Below are positions 1-11,088 of a stretch of DNA of 64,000 nucleotides, in pieces. This DNA comes from Thermomonas fusca DSM 15424 (GTDB lineage Bacteria; Pseudomonadota; Gammaproteobacteria; Xanthomonadales; Xanthomonadaceae). Made by a program: the position numbers and the translations under genes. The stretch is from positions 1 through 64,000 of the forward strand of contig NZ_AUIV01000008.1 of assembly GCF_000423885.1 (NCBI RefSeq), read 5' to 3'. Below the pieces are notes generated by a model. It did not search any database, was not told the origin of the DNA, and worked only from the letters and a program-made list of their open reading frames with translations. Every line of letters starts with the position of its first letter. Positions within the stretch are counted from its first letter, which is position 1.

Positions 1-231
1 CGTCTTCCCGCAGCCCCGGCAGCGGAAGCGCTGAACGCCAGCGACTTGACCATGACGAACGATACGAGTGTCCGAGCAATGCGGGCACTTCGTCGGGACG
101 CGATCGGACAGCAAACGCGCCACCAGCCCCTGAGACCGCTGGCCCTGCAGCTTTGCCAGAACCTGCTCCTGCTGGGCCGGTGTCAGCCGTTCCGCTTCTG
201 CCAGCCAACGCTTGAGTTCACGTGCGCGCAT
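1..231 (-). CDS. IS1595-family transposase, N-terminal 77 residues (runs off left edge)
   Basis: Reading the minus strand from the ATG at 231 gives a protein beginning MRARELKRWLAEAERLT, followed by a helical Gln-rich segment. It then has a zinc ribbon: CPHC at residues 50-53 and a second CxxC (C72, C75) after the motif RFRC-RGC. A start of this type (helical tail, CPxC, RHG, RFRCRxCxKT) is typical of IS1595/ISXO2-type DDE transposases that move by cut and paste or replicative insertion. The catalytic DDE/DDN domain would lie to the left of position 1. It faces the same way as the tssKLM genes and lies directly downstream of them. Confidence 0.8.
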   Translation of the reverse strand, partial: MRARELKRWLAEAERLTPAQQEQVLAKLQGQRSQGLVARLLSDRVPTKCPHCSDTRIVRHGQVAGVQRFRCRGCGKT

Positions 232-330
232 CCCGGTCTCCCGCCGCCCGAAACCTTCGAGCCGTGACGAAACCATGCAGGTAGGCAGGCTCACAGATTG
301 AGACGATCAACAATCAACGCGAACAGCGCC
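1..330 (-). mobile_element. Partial IS1595-family insertion sequence, 5' end of element
   Basis: The segment holds the start of a zinc-ribbon transposase plus about 100 bp of non-coding sequence running up to a T9 run (331-339) inside the tssM reading frame. I infer that the element ends at about 330, where minus-strand sequence begins GGCGCTGTTCGCG, because the T6SS reading frame stops within 20 bp of that point. IS1595-family elements usually make 8-bp AT-rich target duplications, so the homopolymer fits a target site. The other end, its inverted repeat and the second copy of the duplication lie outside the window, so the boundary is unproven. Confidence 0.6.
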
Positions 331-2203
331 TTTTTTTTTGCCACCGCAGGTAGCCGAGGTAGGTGGCGAACAGCGCGTCGGCGTTCTGGCGGTCGCGACG
401 GGTGTCGTTGTCGGCGCTGACGAAGGGCGCAAACAGCCGCGAACGTGCATCGAAGCTGACGTTGTTCGGCAGTTCCCGCTCGCGGCAGGCCTCGTTGGCG
501 GAGGTGCACTCCTCCAGCAGGCGCAGGCGCTGGGTGATTGCCAGCACGTGCTCGATGCCGGCGCGGCGCTGGTCGATGTCGGTGGCCAGCATCTGATCTT
601 CGGGCGCCAGGATCAGGTTGGCAAAGTCGTCCACCACCCGCTGCTTGAGGCGGGCGATGTCGCTGTCGGCGCGGCGGATGCCGAAACTCAGCAGCGTCTC
701 GCCCTGCGCCGCCTCCAGCGCTTCGATGGTGCGCCCGCAGCTGGCCACCCATTCGATGCGGCCGGTGGAGGTGCGGTTGGCCACCTCGGCGCAGGCGCTG
801 TGGGTCTGCGCCAGCAGCGCGGCGTCGTCGCGATGCGCGGCCTTCAACCCGTAGGCGAACGAGGCCGACAGCCCCAGCATCGCCAGCACGCCGGCACCGG
901 CAATCGCGATCCGGCCGGCGCTGCCGCGGAAGCTGGTGCCGGCCAGCGGCTGGTCGCTGGGCAGGAAGCGGGTGAACAGATCGGCCACGAAACCGCCCCC
1001 GCGATGCGTCGCGTTGGCCGCCGCGGCGAAGTACAGGCCGCGCCAGCGCGGGGTGCGCTGGAACGGATTGTCTTCCAGCATCAGGCCGACAAAGCGGATC
1101 AGTCCATCGTGGGCCAGCCGCAGCGATTCGACGAACTCGAACAAGCCGCGCCGCTGTTGCGGCGTGTGCTGGGCACGCAGCGCGGTCATCCGCAGCGCGT
1201 GCAGGCGGTCTTCGATCGGGCGCAGGATGTCGTCGAGGCGACCGCTGGCGGCCGCACTGACTACTTCGTTCTCGGCAAAGCGGTGCCCCAGCGCCTGCGC
1301 AAACGCTTCCGCCGGCAGGCTGGCGCGCAGCTGTTCGTACCCGGCCAGGCGCTCCAGCCCGGTGACCACGAAATACACCGGCATCTGTACCTGCAGGTGC
1401 TCCATCGCCTCGTCCACCAGCCGGCGCAGGCGGGTGGCGGTGTCCTTCAGCGCCTCCGCCGGGCCCAGCAGCGTCTGCACCGCCACCGCCACAACGATGC
1501 CGTTGAGCGGCAGCTTCTCGCGCTCGTCGGCCAGCTTCATCAGCGCCTGGTACCACAGCCCGCGATCCAGCCGCGCGCCGGTATCGCAGACCACCCGCGG
1601 GTGCATTTCGATGGCGATCATCGACTTGTGGAACCACCAGCGCCAGACATCGTCCGCCGCCATCGCTGCCTGTTCGGACGCAGGGAACGGCGATACCTCG
1701 CTGCCGGCGCGCAGCAGGCCATCGACGTTGGCATCGGCATCGCCGATGAACATCAGCCACGGGATGCGGTACAGCGGGGTGCGGCCCTGCGCGATTTCCG
1801 GTGCCCGCGCGATGGTGCGCTTGGCTTCGGCGATCGCGGCGGCCATCTTCGCCACCGGCTCGCGCTCGTCCTCGGCACTGCCGGGGCCTAGATCGCCGAT
1901 GCGCTTGCGGGTGCGACCCTTCAGCGACGCCTTGCGCTGGCCGGCCATGAACCACCACAGCACCACCACCATCAGCACGCACAGGCCCAGCACCTGCCAG
2001 AAGCGCATCGGCAGCTGCGGCAGGATGGCCAGCGCCAGGAACACCAGCCCCGCCAGCACCACCAGCAGCAACAGGGTCACCGCGACGCGTCGCAGCCATG
2101 GCGATTTGGCACCATCCGCCCCCTTCGAATACAGCGAACCGATCCGCGCGAACACGTTGCCGACGGTGGAGAACAGGTTTTCCACGCTGGTGAGCGGATT
2201 CAT
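314..2203 (-). pseudogene. tssM: TssM (IcmF) T6SS membrane-complex protein, truncated after third membrane helix
   Basis: TssM is the inner-membrane core of the T6SS trans-envelope complex; family members are usually 1100-1250 residues. This frame gives about 629. It has two membrane helices near the N terminus (about 40-62 and 68-87), a cytoplasmic NTPase-like domain, and a third helix near 430-453. Only about 170 of the expected 600 or so periplasmic residues follow before the frame ends just past an A9 run. The start at 2203 overlaps the tssL stop (ATGA) and has a strong GGAGG site at 2211-2217. The P-loop region (148-164) reads PWLMFIGDADANV and lacks the usual GxxGxGK[ST]; the later TKxD-like site reads TGLE. 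Adjacent IS sequence suggests disruption; the 3' half may survive beyond the element, outside the window. Confidence 0.82.
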
Positions 2204-3612
2204 GGCGCAACCTCCTGCGACACCGCTTCCGGTTCCGGCGCGGCGCATGCGACCAGCGCAGCCTGTTTGCGCGCGGGGTCTGTCTCCGGCTCGGTCTGCA
2301 TGAACAGGTGCGAGGCCACCAGCCTGGCGTTGCCGTGGTTGTCCTCCAGCATCCGGCGCAGCATCGGCAGGTATTCCTGGGCGGTCTGGATCTCCGGCAG
2401 GGCGTCGCGATACAGCGGCGTGGGCGAGGCGATCACCGTGATCAGCTCCTGCCCGAACGGCGGGCAGACGGTCCAGGTCTTGCTGGTGGACGCGCCGACT
2501 TCAAACTGTTCCAGCGCACGGATCACGCGCCCGCTGTCGGGTTCGCCGGCATTCGGGTAGATGTGCGCCACGCCGCCGTTGACGGAGTAGTAGTCCACGT
2601 AGAGATAGCCTTCGTAGTTGGCCTGCTGCAGCTTCACGATCACGTTCTCGCCTTCGATGAAGCGGTCGGAATGGCCGGTGCTGGGGGTGATGGTGAGGTC
2701 GTGGCCGCTGTCGTCGTTGCGCGCCTTGTAAGGCGCCAGCACCTTGACCACTTCGCAGTGCGGCCAGATCCGCAGCTGCAGCTGGGCATCGACCGACTTC
2801 ACCCCTTCGATGGACGCCACCTGCTGCTTCACCGCGGCCATGTCGTCGGGGCGGGACACGTAACCGGCCACCTTGACCGTGCCCTTGTCCTCGTCCGTCG
2901 TTGCGCTGAGGTCGGAACATTCGAACTTCGCCAGCACCTGCTGCACCGGCACCGTGATCGAAGGTTTCGGCGAAGCCAGCAGGATCCAGACCAGGTACGC
3001 CACCGGAATCAGCAGCGCGATGAGCGCGCCGATCCGCAGCAGGGTGCGATCCCACTGCCGCGGCAGCCGCGGACCGGCCGGATCCGCCACGCCATAGGGC
3101 TGCGGGGTGATCTTCTCCTCGCGCAGGGTATGGGTGGGCGCGGGCGCCACCGGCAGCTGGCGGCCGTGCAGCTCCTTGAGCTTGCCCAGCTCGCCGGTAT
3201 CGCCGGTCTCGTAGTAGTACTGGCCGACGAATCCCACCAGCAGGGCGTGGTAATAGACCTCGCGCACCTCGTCCTGGTCCTGCTTGAGCGCGGACAGGTG
3301 GCTGAAGAACTCGTTGCCGGCATTGTTGGTGGTGAACATCGACACCTGCAGCGGCGCCGCGCCGCTGGTCAGCCACACCGGGTTGCGCGCCATGATCTCG
3401 TCGATCCAGGCCACCACCGCGAAGGCGGCATCGTCGACCTGTTCCGGACGCTTGCCATCGGCCAGCGCGGCAGCCTTGGCGCGTTCGATGAGTTCGCGCG
3501 CGCGCGCGGCCACTACCGCTGCGGCGTCGTTGGCCTGGCTGGCGGCGACGCTTTCGTCCATCGCCAGACCGAACGAGAACACCGGGGCGAAATGATGCAG
3601 GAGCCTGGCCAT
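2200..3612 (-). CDS. tssL: TssL (DotU-type) T6SS membrane protein with C-terminal BON-like and DUF4384-like region
   Basis: TssL sits in the inner membrane with TssM and recruits the baseplate. Residues 1-160 are the cytoplasmic DotU domain (LARLPHH-like start, then VVAWIDEIM, FFSHLSALKQD and YYHALLVGFVGQY). A single membrane helix lies at about 200-222, as in the family. The periplasmic part is unusual: about 240-300 resembles a BON domain, and 310-430 resembles DUF4384 (EGYLYVDYYSVNGGVAHIYPN, then PFGQELITVIAS). Many other TssL proteins carry an OmpA-like peptidoglycan-binding domain or nothing here. The 470-residue length is about twice that of a minimal TssL. A good AGGAG precedes the ATG, and the gene lies 3 bp after tssK and overlaps tssM by 4 bp, so the three should be translated together. 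Confidence 0.9.
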   Translation of the reverse strand: MARLLHHFAPVFSFGLAMDESVAASQANDAAAVVAARARELIERAKAAALADGKRPEQVDDAAFAVVAWIDEIMARNPVWLTSGAAPLQVSMFTTNNAGNEFFSHLSALKQDQDEVREVYYHALLVGFVGQYYYETGDTGELGKLKELHGRQLPVAPAPTHTLREEKITPQPYGVADPAGPRLPRQWDRTLLRIGALIALLIPVAYLVWILLASPKPSITVPVQQVLAKFECSDLSATTDEDKGTVKVAGYVSRPDDMAAVKQQVASIEGVKSVDAQLQLRIWPHCEVVKVLAPYKARNDDSGHDLTITPSTGHSDRFIEGENVIVKLQQANYEGYLYVDYYSVNGGVAHIYPNAGEPDSGRVIRALEQFEVGASTSKTWTVCPPFGQELITVIASPTPLYRDALPEIQTAQEYLPMLRRMLEDNHGNARLVASHLFMQTEPETDPARKQAALVACAAPEPEAVSQEVAP

Positions 3613-3615
3613 GGC

Positions 3616-5046
3616 TTACTCCTGCCCCGCGACCGGGAACAGCTTGATCACCGTGGACTCCGGCGGCAGGTCGGAGAACACCGCGATGTTGCGTCCGTTC
3701 TTGATCATCTGCCAGAACGGATGGGTGGTATCGACGAGGAAATAGGTGGTGTTCGGGCTCTTCTGCGGCAGCTCTTCCGGCGGCACCGGCAGCAGATCGA
3801 TCTTCAGCCCGAACAACGCCGCCGACAGCAGCCGCGGCATCTCGTCCAGCGAGGCGATCTTGCCGGTCCGCGACAGCCGCGCGAACAGGTCCGCGCCCTT
3901 CTGCTCTGACTCGAAGGCGAGGTAGAAGCGGGTCTTGTCGCTTTCGAACAGGTTGGCCGGCAGGTCGGCGCGATAGAAGCGGCCATCGTATGCGAGGGTG
4001 ATGCCGACCTCGGCGCCCACCGTCAGCGCCTTGATCAGCGCCTCGGCGCGATCGAAGCCGATCCGGAAGCAGCGCCGCAGGTCTTCGTGGTCGTAGTCCG
4101 GCAGTTCGGTTTCGCGCGGGTTGGCGGCCAGCTCGCCGAAATAGCCGATGTCCTCGGAGAACACCGAGAATTCCGCCACCAGCCGGCGCAGATCCTGATA
4201 CATCGCATAGGCCGACACCGTGTTCAGCAGCGCATGTTCCTGGAACAGCGGGATGTGGCGGGCGAAGGTCTGCATCATCAGCACCCGCATCACCTCCTGC
4301 GCGCTGGTCGAGGCGGCGCGGATGCCGCGCTGGCGCTTGATCGCGGCGAAGTCCTGGCCGCGCGACACCAGCAGGTCGCGCAGCGCGCGCGTCCACCGCG
4401 TCAGGTTGTGCGAGGCCCCGATGGCGGTGGTCGGCGGAATGTAGTCGTGCGACAGCTTGTACTTGCCCGGCCCTGCCGGCAGCAGCTCGGCGAACTTGTA
4501 GCTGTCGGAGGCGCGCACGATCGCCTCGGCGTTCTCGTCCAGCCCGGTGACGATGTTGCCCTGGTACAGCAGGAACTCGATGTCGGCTTCCGGTGCCTGC
4601 GGATCGAACGGATCGGCCAGGTTCTCGGTGGTCAGCGCGTGGCGCGCCTGCAGCCGTTCGGAATCGCGCTGCGTCAGTCCCTGCAGGCTGCGTTCGGCGT
4701 TCAGCACCAGCCACAGCGGCACCGGCTCGTTGCCGTTGCTGCGCAGCTCGCCGATGTTGCGTTCCGGCACCCGCGCGTTGCCGGCGACGGTTTCCTGCGC
4801 GCCGCCGGACAGCCGCTCGCCGTTGCGGGTCACCAGCGTGAACCGCTCGATGTCGACCACCCCGCTGGCCAGCGCCTCCTCACGCAGGCGCAGCGTTTCG
4901 AAGCCCCACGGGAACGGCGTCAGCCGCAGGTGCAGCGCATGGCGTGCGGCCTGCGTCCAGGCGTCCTGCGCCTGCAGATGCTGCGGGCTCAGGAACGCAC
5001 CCTGCCCCCAGTGGACTTGCCGATCACCGCTCATGCCGAATGCCAT
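3616..5046 (-). CDS. tssK: TssK T6SS baseplate protein
   Basis: TssK is the trimeric baseplate adaptor that links the TssFG wedge to the TssLM membrane complex. The N terminus carries the family hallmark VHWGQGAFLSPQHLQ at about residues 11-25, and the 476-residue length matches the usual 440-470. The start at 5046 is preceded by AGGGAG at a good distance; MSGDRQ 12 bp further in is the alternative. It is first of the tssK-tssL-tssM set and follows the TraB/GumN gene by 58 bp on the same strand, so one transcript may carry all four. Confidence 0.93.
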   Translation of the reverse strand: MAFGMSGDRQVHWGQGAFLSPQHLQAQDAWTQAARHALHLRLTPFPWGFETLRLREEALASGVVDIERFTLVTRNGERLSGGAQETVAGNARVPERNIGELRSNGNEPVPLWLVLNAERSLQGLTQRDSERLQARHALTTENLADPFDPQAPEADIEFLLYQGNIVTGLDENAEAIVRASDSYKFAELLPAGPGKYKLSHDYIPPTTAIGASHNLTRWTRALRDLLVSRGQDFAAIKRQRGIRAASTSAQEVMRVLMMQTFARHIPLFQEHALLNTVSAYAMYQDLRRLVAEFSVFSEDIGYFGELAANPRETELPDYDHEDLRRCFRIGFDRAEALIKALTVGAEVGITLAYDGRFYRADLPANLFESDKTRFYLAFESEQKGADLFARLSRTGKIASLDEMPRLLSAALFGLKIDLLPVPPEELPQKSPNTTYFLVDTTHPFWQMIKNGRNIAVFSDLPPESTVIKLFPVAGQE

Positions 5047-5104
5047 GCCAACTGCTCCCTGAGATCCACGAACACCCCTTCTGCGTTACAACGCAGGACG
5101 CCGC

Positions 5105-6292
5105 TCAAAACGGCACCGCCTCGATGCGATAGCCGTCGCTGCGCAGCCGCGCGAGCAAGCCCTGCGGGCCGACCAGATGGATCGCCCCGACCGCGACGAA
5201 ACTCGCGCCGTCCTGGAATGCCGTCTCCAGCGGGCCGATCCAGCGCGCGTTGCGGTCCTCCAGCAGGCAGATCCGCGCGCGTTGCTCGATCGCCTTCGCG
5301 GCATCGTCCAGCCCGTCCATGCGGTCGATGCCGGACAGCCAGGCTTCCAGCACGCGGTTGCGGTAGAACGCCATCGCTTCCGCCGATTCGATGCGCAGCA
5401 CCCATGACTTGCGCAGGCGCTCGTCCAGCACCTGCGCGTGCTCGCTGGCCGGCACGCAGTCCAGCGCCTGCAGCTGCTGCTCCAGCGTTTCCAGATGCAA
5501 CATCCGCTTGCCGGCCGCGGCCGCAGTGCGCTGCAGGCGCGCGTCCGTGGTCGCGTCGCCGCCGTGTTCACCGCGCGCTTCCAGCAGCGCCAGCACCGCC
5601 CACGGCTTCATCCGCCGCAGGTCCTGCGGGTGGACGCCGGGCAGCAGCGCCTGCGCCTGCGCCATCCCGGCCGCGCCGATCATCGCGTCCAGCGGAGTGT
5701 CCTCGGGCAGCCAGCGGTAACCGTCGTACTCCGGCTTCCACGCCGAATCGATGTCCACTTCGTTGATGAAGGTAGCGCTGCCTTCGATCAGCTGCCCAAG
5801 CTGCACGTAGTCGATGCCCTGCTCTTCCGGCGTGCCGAAATGGATGGTGCCCAGCAGATAGCTGGCCGGCGGCGACACGGGCGGCGTGGCCGGCGCGGGC
5901 CCGCCGTCCGCCACCTGCGCCGGCAGCAGCGCGGGCAGCGGCGGGATCACCTTGAACAGCACCCCGCGTTCGCGCGACGCGGTGGCCATCGCGGCTGCGG
6001 CCTGGGCGTCGCCGGCCGCGGGCAATGGTGCGGTGGCCGCTGCGGCATCCGGGACTGGCGCCGCCGGCGCGGCGTCCTGCGCCGGCGGCCGCAGCTGTGC
6101 GCCGGCCGCTTCGCTGGCGGCATGCGCGGACACGCCGCGCAGCGCATCCTGCCGCGCCTGCACCGACAGCGACAACGACAACCCCAGCAACAGCGCGAGC
6201 AGCCGGCCGCGGCCCGGCCTGGTGGCGGGCAACGATCCATCGCGCTTGCGTGAAGCTGCGTGCTGCGGCATGACGGCGATCAGTTGGGGCAA
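5105..6292 (-). CDS. TraB/PrgY/GumN-family envelope protein (Tiki-like fold), T6SS-linked
   Basis: The 395-residue product has a basic N terminus and hydrophobic stretch (31-45) that looks like a signal or anchor, then an Ala/Pro-rich linker to about 140. A GumN-type domain follows, with the paired GTIH motif (148-151), the FINE acid motif (175-178), a conserved RNxxW and a C-terminal GAIHLVG (369-375). These His/Glu motifs are shared with Tiki-type metalloproteases, and family members are suspected peptidases, but no activity is established for bacterial ones. It is probably periplasmic. It lies between tssK and a divergent response regulator, inside the T6SS locus. An internal ATG at 6271 is a possible later start. 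Confidence 0.78.
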   Translation of the reverse strand: MPQLIAVMPQHAASRKRDGSLPATRPGRGRLLALLLGLSLSLSVQARQDALRGVSAHAASEAAGAQLRPPAQDAAPAAPVPDAAAATAPLPAAGDAQAAAAMATASRERGVLFKVIPPLPALLPAQVADGGPAPATPPVSPPASYLLGTIHFGTPEEQGIDYVQLGQLIEGSATFINEVDIDSAWKPEYDGYRWLPEDTPLDAMIGAAGMAQAQALLPGVHPQDLRRMKPWAVLALLEARGEHGGDATTDARLQRTAAAAGKRMLHLETLEQQLQALDCVPASEHAQVLDERLRKSWVLRIESAEAMAFYRNRVLEAWLSGIDRMDGLDDAAKAIEQRARICLLEDRNARWIGPLETAFQDGASFVAVGAIHLVGPQGLLARLRSDGYRIEAVPF

Positions 6293-6512
6293 CGCCGGTC
6301 ATGGCGCGCATCGCCGGCATTCTTCGTCCTGCGGCTTGTTCGCAGCCATATGCCGTAGGACGTATGTCGTTGGAACGGCGAAGAAACCTTGCTGGCCGCT
6401 CTGCGCGCCGTCTATCGTGAAAGAAGGAAGCGCCCTGCCACTCATCACCGGCGCGCGTCCCGTTCGCGCTCCAAGGAATGCCCAAGCCGGGCGCACGCAT
6501 GCAGGTATCCAC

Positions 6513-7202
6513 GTGAAAGTACTGCTGGCCGATGACCATCGCCTGATCATCGAAGGCGTCAAGCTCAAGCTCGCCGAATTGGATCCGGCGGTGGAAACCG
6601 TGGTGGCGATGAATCTGGATGAGCTGGAGCAGGCGCTGGCCGCGCACGCCGACTCGCTGGATCTGGCCCTGCTCGACATCGCCATGCCCGGCACCCAGGG
6701 CTTCGAGCACGTGGCGCGGCTGCGCGCCGAGGCACCGGGATTGCCGGTGATCGTGCTGTCCGGCTCGGAGGATGCGGAACTGATGCGCGCACTGATGGAC
6801 CTGGGCGTGCTGGGCTTCATCCCCAAGGCCTATTCGCCGGACGTGATGCTGTCGGCGATCCGGCTGGTGCTGGCCGGCGGCCTCTACATCCCGCCGCTGC
6901 TGCTGGCCAGCGCGCAGGCGCAGGGTTGGCAGCCCGGCGCGGGCTCGCCTGCATCCGGCCGCGACGCCGCGGCGCACGCCGGCGAGTCGCATTCGCTGGA
7001 TGGCCTGCGCCAGCTGCTGACCGAACGCCAGGTGGACGTGATGCGGCTGCTTTCGCAGGGCAAGCCGAACAAGCTGATCGCCCGCGACCTGGGAATCAGC
7101 GAAGGCACGGTGAAGATCCACCTGGCGGCGATCTTCCGCGCGCTGAACGTGCGCAACCGGGTCGAGGCGGTGGTGGCATCGCGCAAGTTGCAGGGGCTCT
7201 GA
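6513..7202 (+). CDS. LuxR/NarL-family response regulator, orphan
   Basis: A 229-residue two-domain regulator. The receiver domain has the acidic pair D7/D8 (LLADDHR), phosphoacceptor D55 (LLDIAMPG), the switch Ser in VLSGSED and the conserved Lys in FIPKAY. The output domain (about 165-229) is a LuxR-type helix-turn-helix: LTERQVDVMRLLSQGKPNKLIA, then GISEGTVKIHLAAIF. I chose the GTG at 6513 because the receiver domain begins immediately there and no ATG is in frame nearby; CAGG lies upstream. No histidine kinase is adjacent. It is divergent from the TraB/GumN-tssKLM group and 115 bp ahead of mltA-tssFGH, so it may control the T6SS locus (inference). Confidence 0.88.
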   Translation: MKVLLADDHRLIIEGVKLKLAELDPAVETVVAMNLDELEQALAAHADSLDLALLDIAMPGTQGFEHVARLRAEAPGLPVIVLSGSEDAELMRALMDLGVLGFIPKAYSPDVMLSAIRLVLAGGLYIPPLLLASAQAQGWQPGAGSPASGRDAAAHAGESHSLDGLRQLLTERQVDVMRLLSQGKPNKLIARDLGISEGTVKIHLAAIFRALNVRNRVEAVVASRKLQGL

Positions 7203-7317
7203 GGCGCACAAGCCCTGCACCACGCTTCGCCTATGGCCTCCGCCGTATTGTCCGGTGGCCCGCCGCAGCGCAGCCTGAGCGCAGGCACCGGCCCGCCGAC
7301 GCGGCGAAGGAATGCGC

Positions 7318-9123
<1,806 letters not shown>

Positions 9124-9252
9124 GCCGGCGTCGTCGCGGCCGCCCCGGAGGGCATAGACCATCCGGCGAATGGCCGCGCCGGGCGGCGCTCACTAGCCTG
9201 TGTGCTCGCCCGCCGCGCGCCGCGCGGGCCCGGCCAACGCCGCAGGACCGCC

Positions 9253-11088
9253 ATGCTCGACGATCTGCTGCCCTACTACGAGAACGAACTGACCTACCTT
9301 CGGCGGCTGTCGAAGGAGTTCGCCGCGCACTACCCCAAGATCGCCTCGCGGCTGCAGATGGAAGGCGAGGCCTGCGAGGATCCCCACGTCGAGCGGATGA
9401 TCGAGTCGTTCTCGTTCCTGACCGCGCGCATCCACAAGAAGCTGGACGACGAATTCCCGCAGATCACCGAGGCGATGCTGTCGGTGCTGTACCCGCACTT
9501 CCTGCGCCCGGTGCCGTCGATGTCGGTGGCGCAGCTGGCGCTGGCGGCTGGCGCCGACATCAACGAAATGCAGGAAATGCCGCGCCACAGCGAACTGCTG
9601 ACGCGGCCGGTGCAGGGCCTGCCGATCCGCTATCGCACCGCCTATCCGGTGCAGGTGTGGCCGATCCGGGTGGCGCAGGCGCAGCTGGAAGCAGCCGAAC
9701 GCTCGGCCTTCGCGGTGACCCGCAACGACACCGTCGCCACCCTGCGTCTGCGCATCGAGGCCACCGGCCAGCTGCCGCTGTCGCAGCTGCCGATCCGCCA
9801 GCTGCGCTTATATCTGGATGGTGAAAGCCCGCTGGTGCACGCGCTGCACGAACTGCTGCTCAATTCGTCTGCCGGCATCACCCTGCGCGCGCCGGACGAT
9901 GCGCCGCAGGTGCCGCCGCTGCGCCTGCCGCCGGGCAGCCTGCGCCCGGTCGGTTTCGCCGAAGACGAGGCCCTGCTCGACTACGACCCGCGTTCGTTCC
10001 TCGGCTACCGGCTGATCCAGGAATACTTCGTGCTGCCGGAGAAATTCCTGTTCGTGGACCTGGCCGGGCTGGACCTGTCGCGATTCGACCGCGCGCTGGA
10101 AATCGCCATCGAGTTCAATGCCTTCGGCCGGCCGGAGCGGCTGGCGCGGCTGGAACAGACCGTGTCCGCGGACACCTTCCGGCTGTTCTGCACGCCGGTG
10201 GTCAACCTGTTCAAGCAGCAGGGCGAACCGATCCGGCTGTCGCAGGAACGCCACGAATACCAGATCGTCCCAGACGTGCGCCGGCCGCTGGGGCTGGAGG
10301 TGTATTCGGTGGACTGGGTGCGCAAGTTCAGCCGCGGCCCCGGCGGCAACGATTCGGTCGAGTTCCATCCCGCCTATTCGGTGCAGCACGGCCTGCACGA
10401 CGACGGCAACGGCCATTACTGGTACCTGCAGCGGCGGCCGTCGCTGCTGCCGGGGGATGACGGCGCCGACGTGATGCTGAGCCTGGTCGACCGCGACATG
10501 AACCCGCGCGCGCCCGGCGTGGACACGCTCTCGGTCAGCCTGACCTGCACCAACCGCGACCTGCCCGCGCAGCTCCCGTTCGGCGGCGACGACAGCCTGC
10601 TGCAGCCCGAACAGGGCGGCGTGATCGCCTCCGCACGGCTGCTGAAGAAACCCAGCCCGACCTGGCGCGCACCGATGCGGCAGGCCAACCAGTGGCGGCT
10701 GATCTCGCACCTGTCGCTGAACCATCTGTCGATCGTCGATGGCGGACGCGAAGCGCTGCTGGAAATCCTCAACCTCTACAACTTCGCCGACTCCGGCAGC
10801 CTGCGCAAACAGATCGCCGGCATCACCCGCGTCGGCGGGCATCCGTCGGTGACCCGCATCGGCCGCGCGCCGCGGCAGGCGTTCGTCCGCGGCACAGAAA
10901 TCGAACTGGATTTCGACGAAAACCAGTACGTGGGCTCCGGCGTTTACCTGATGGCCTGCGTGCTGGATCACTTCTTCGGGCTCTACTGCACCGCCAACTC
11001 CTACACCCGCCTGAGCGTGCGCAGCGAGCAGCGCGAGGACTGGCTGGTGCGCTTCGCGCCGCGCAGCGGGAGCCTGCCGCTGGTATGA
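9253..11088 (+). CDS. tssF: TssF T6SS baseplate protein
   Basis: TssF forms the baseplate wedge with TssG, TssE and TssK. The 611-residue protein opens with MLDDLLPYYENELTYLRRLSK, the family start, and carries FPQITEAMLSVLYPHFLRPVPSM near 75-97. Length agrees with the usual 580-620. The ATG at 9253 is preceded by AGGA; upstream in-frame sequence to 9202 does not resemble the family. It overlaps tssG by 4 bp (ATGA), so translation is coupled. It lies 129 bp after mltA on the same strand. Confidence 0.95.
   Translation: MLDDLLPYYENELTYLRRLSKEFAAHYPKIASRLQMEGEACEDPHVERMIESFSFLTARIHKKLDDEFPQITEAMLSVLYPHFLRPVPSMSVAQLALAAGADINEMQEMPRHSELLTRPVQGLPIRYRTAYPVQVWPIRVAQAQLEAAERSAFAVTRNDTVATLRLRIEATGQLPLSQLPIRQLRLYLDGESPLVHALHELLLNSSAGITLRAPDDAPQVPPLRLPPGSLRPVGFAEDEALLDYDPRSFLGYRLIQEYFVLPEKFLFVDLAGLDLSRFDRALEIAIEFNAFGRPERLARLEQTVSADTFRLFCTPVVNLFKQQGEPIRLSQERHEYQIVPDVRRPLGLEVYSVDWVRKFSRGPGGNDSVEFHPAYSVQHGLHDDGNGHYWYLQRRPSLLPGDDGADVMLSLVDRDMNPRAPGVDTLSVSLTCTNRDLPAQLPFGGDDSLLQPEQGGVIASARLLKKPSPTWRAPMRQANQWRLISHLSLNHLSIVDGGREALLEILNLYNFADSGSLRKQIAGITRVGGHPSVTRIGRAPRQAFVRGTEIELDFDENQYVGSGVYLMACVLDHFFGLYCTANSYTRLSVRSEQREDWLVRFAPRSGSLPLV

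Noticed and set aside
46..267. Plus-strand 73-residue open frame at the left edge
   Set aside because: The opposite strand encodes a clear zinc-ribbon transposase start, so this is its shadow.
291..345. Programmed frameshift at A9 in tssM
   Set aside because: Shifting frame adds only about 17 residues before a stop within presumed IS sequence, so it does not rescue TssM.
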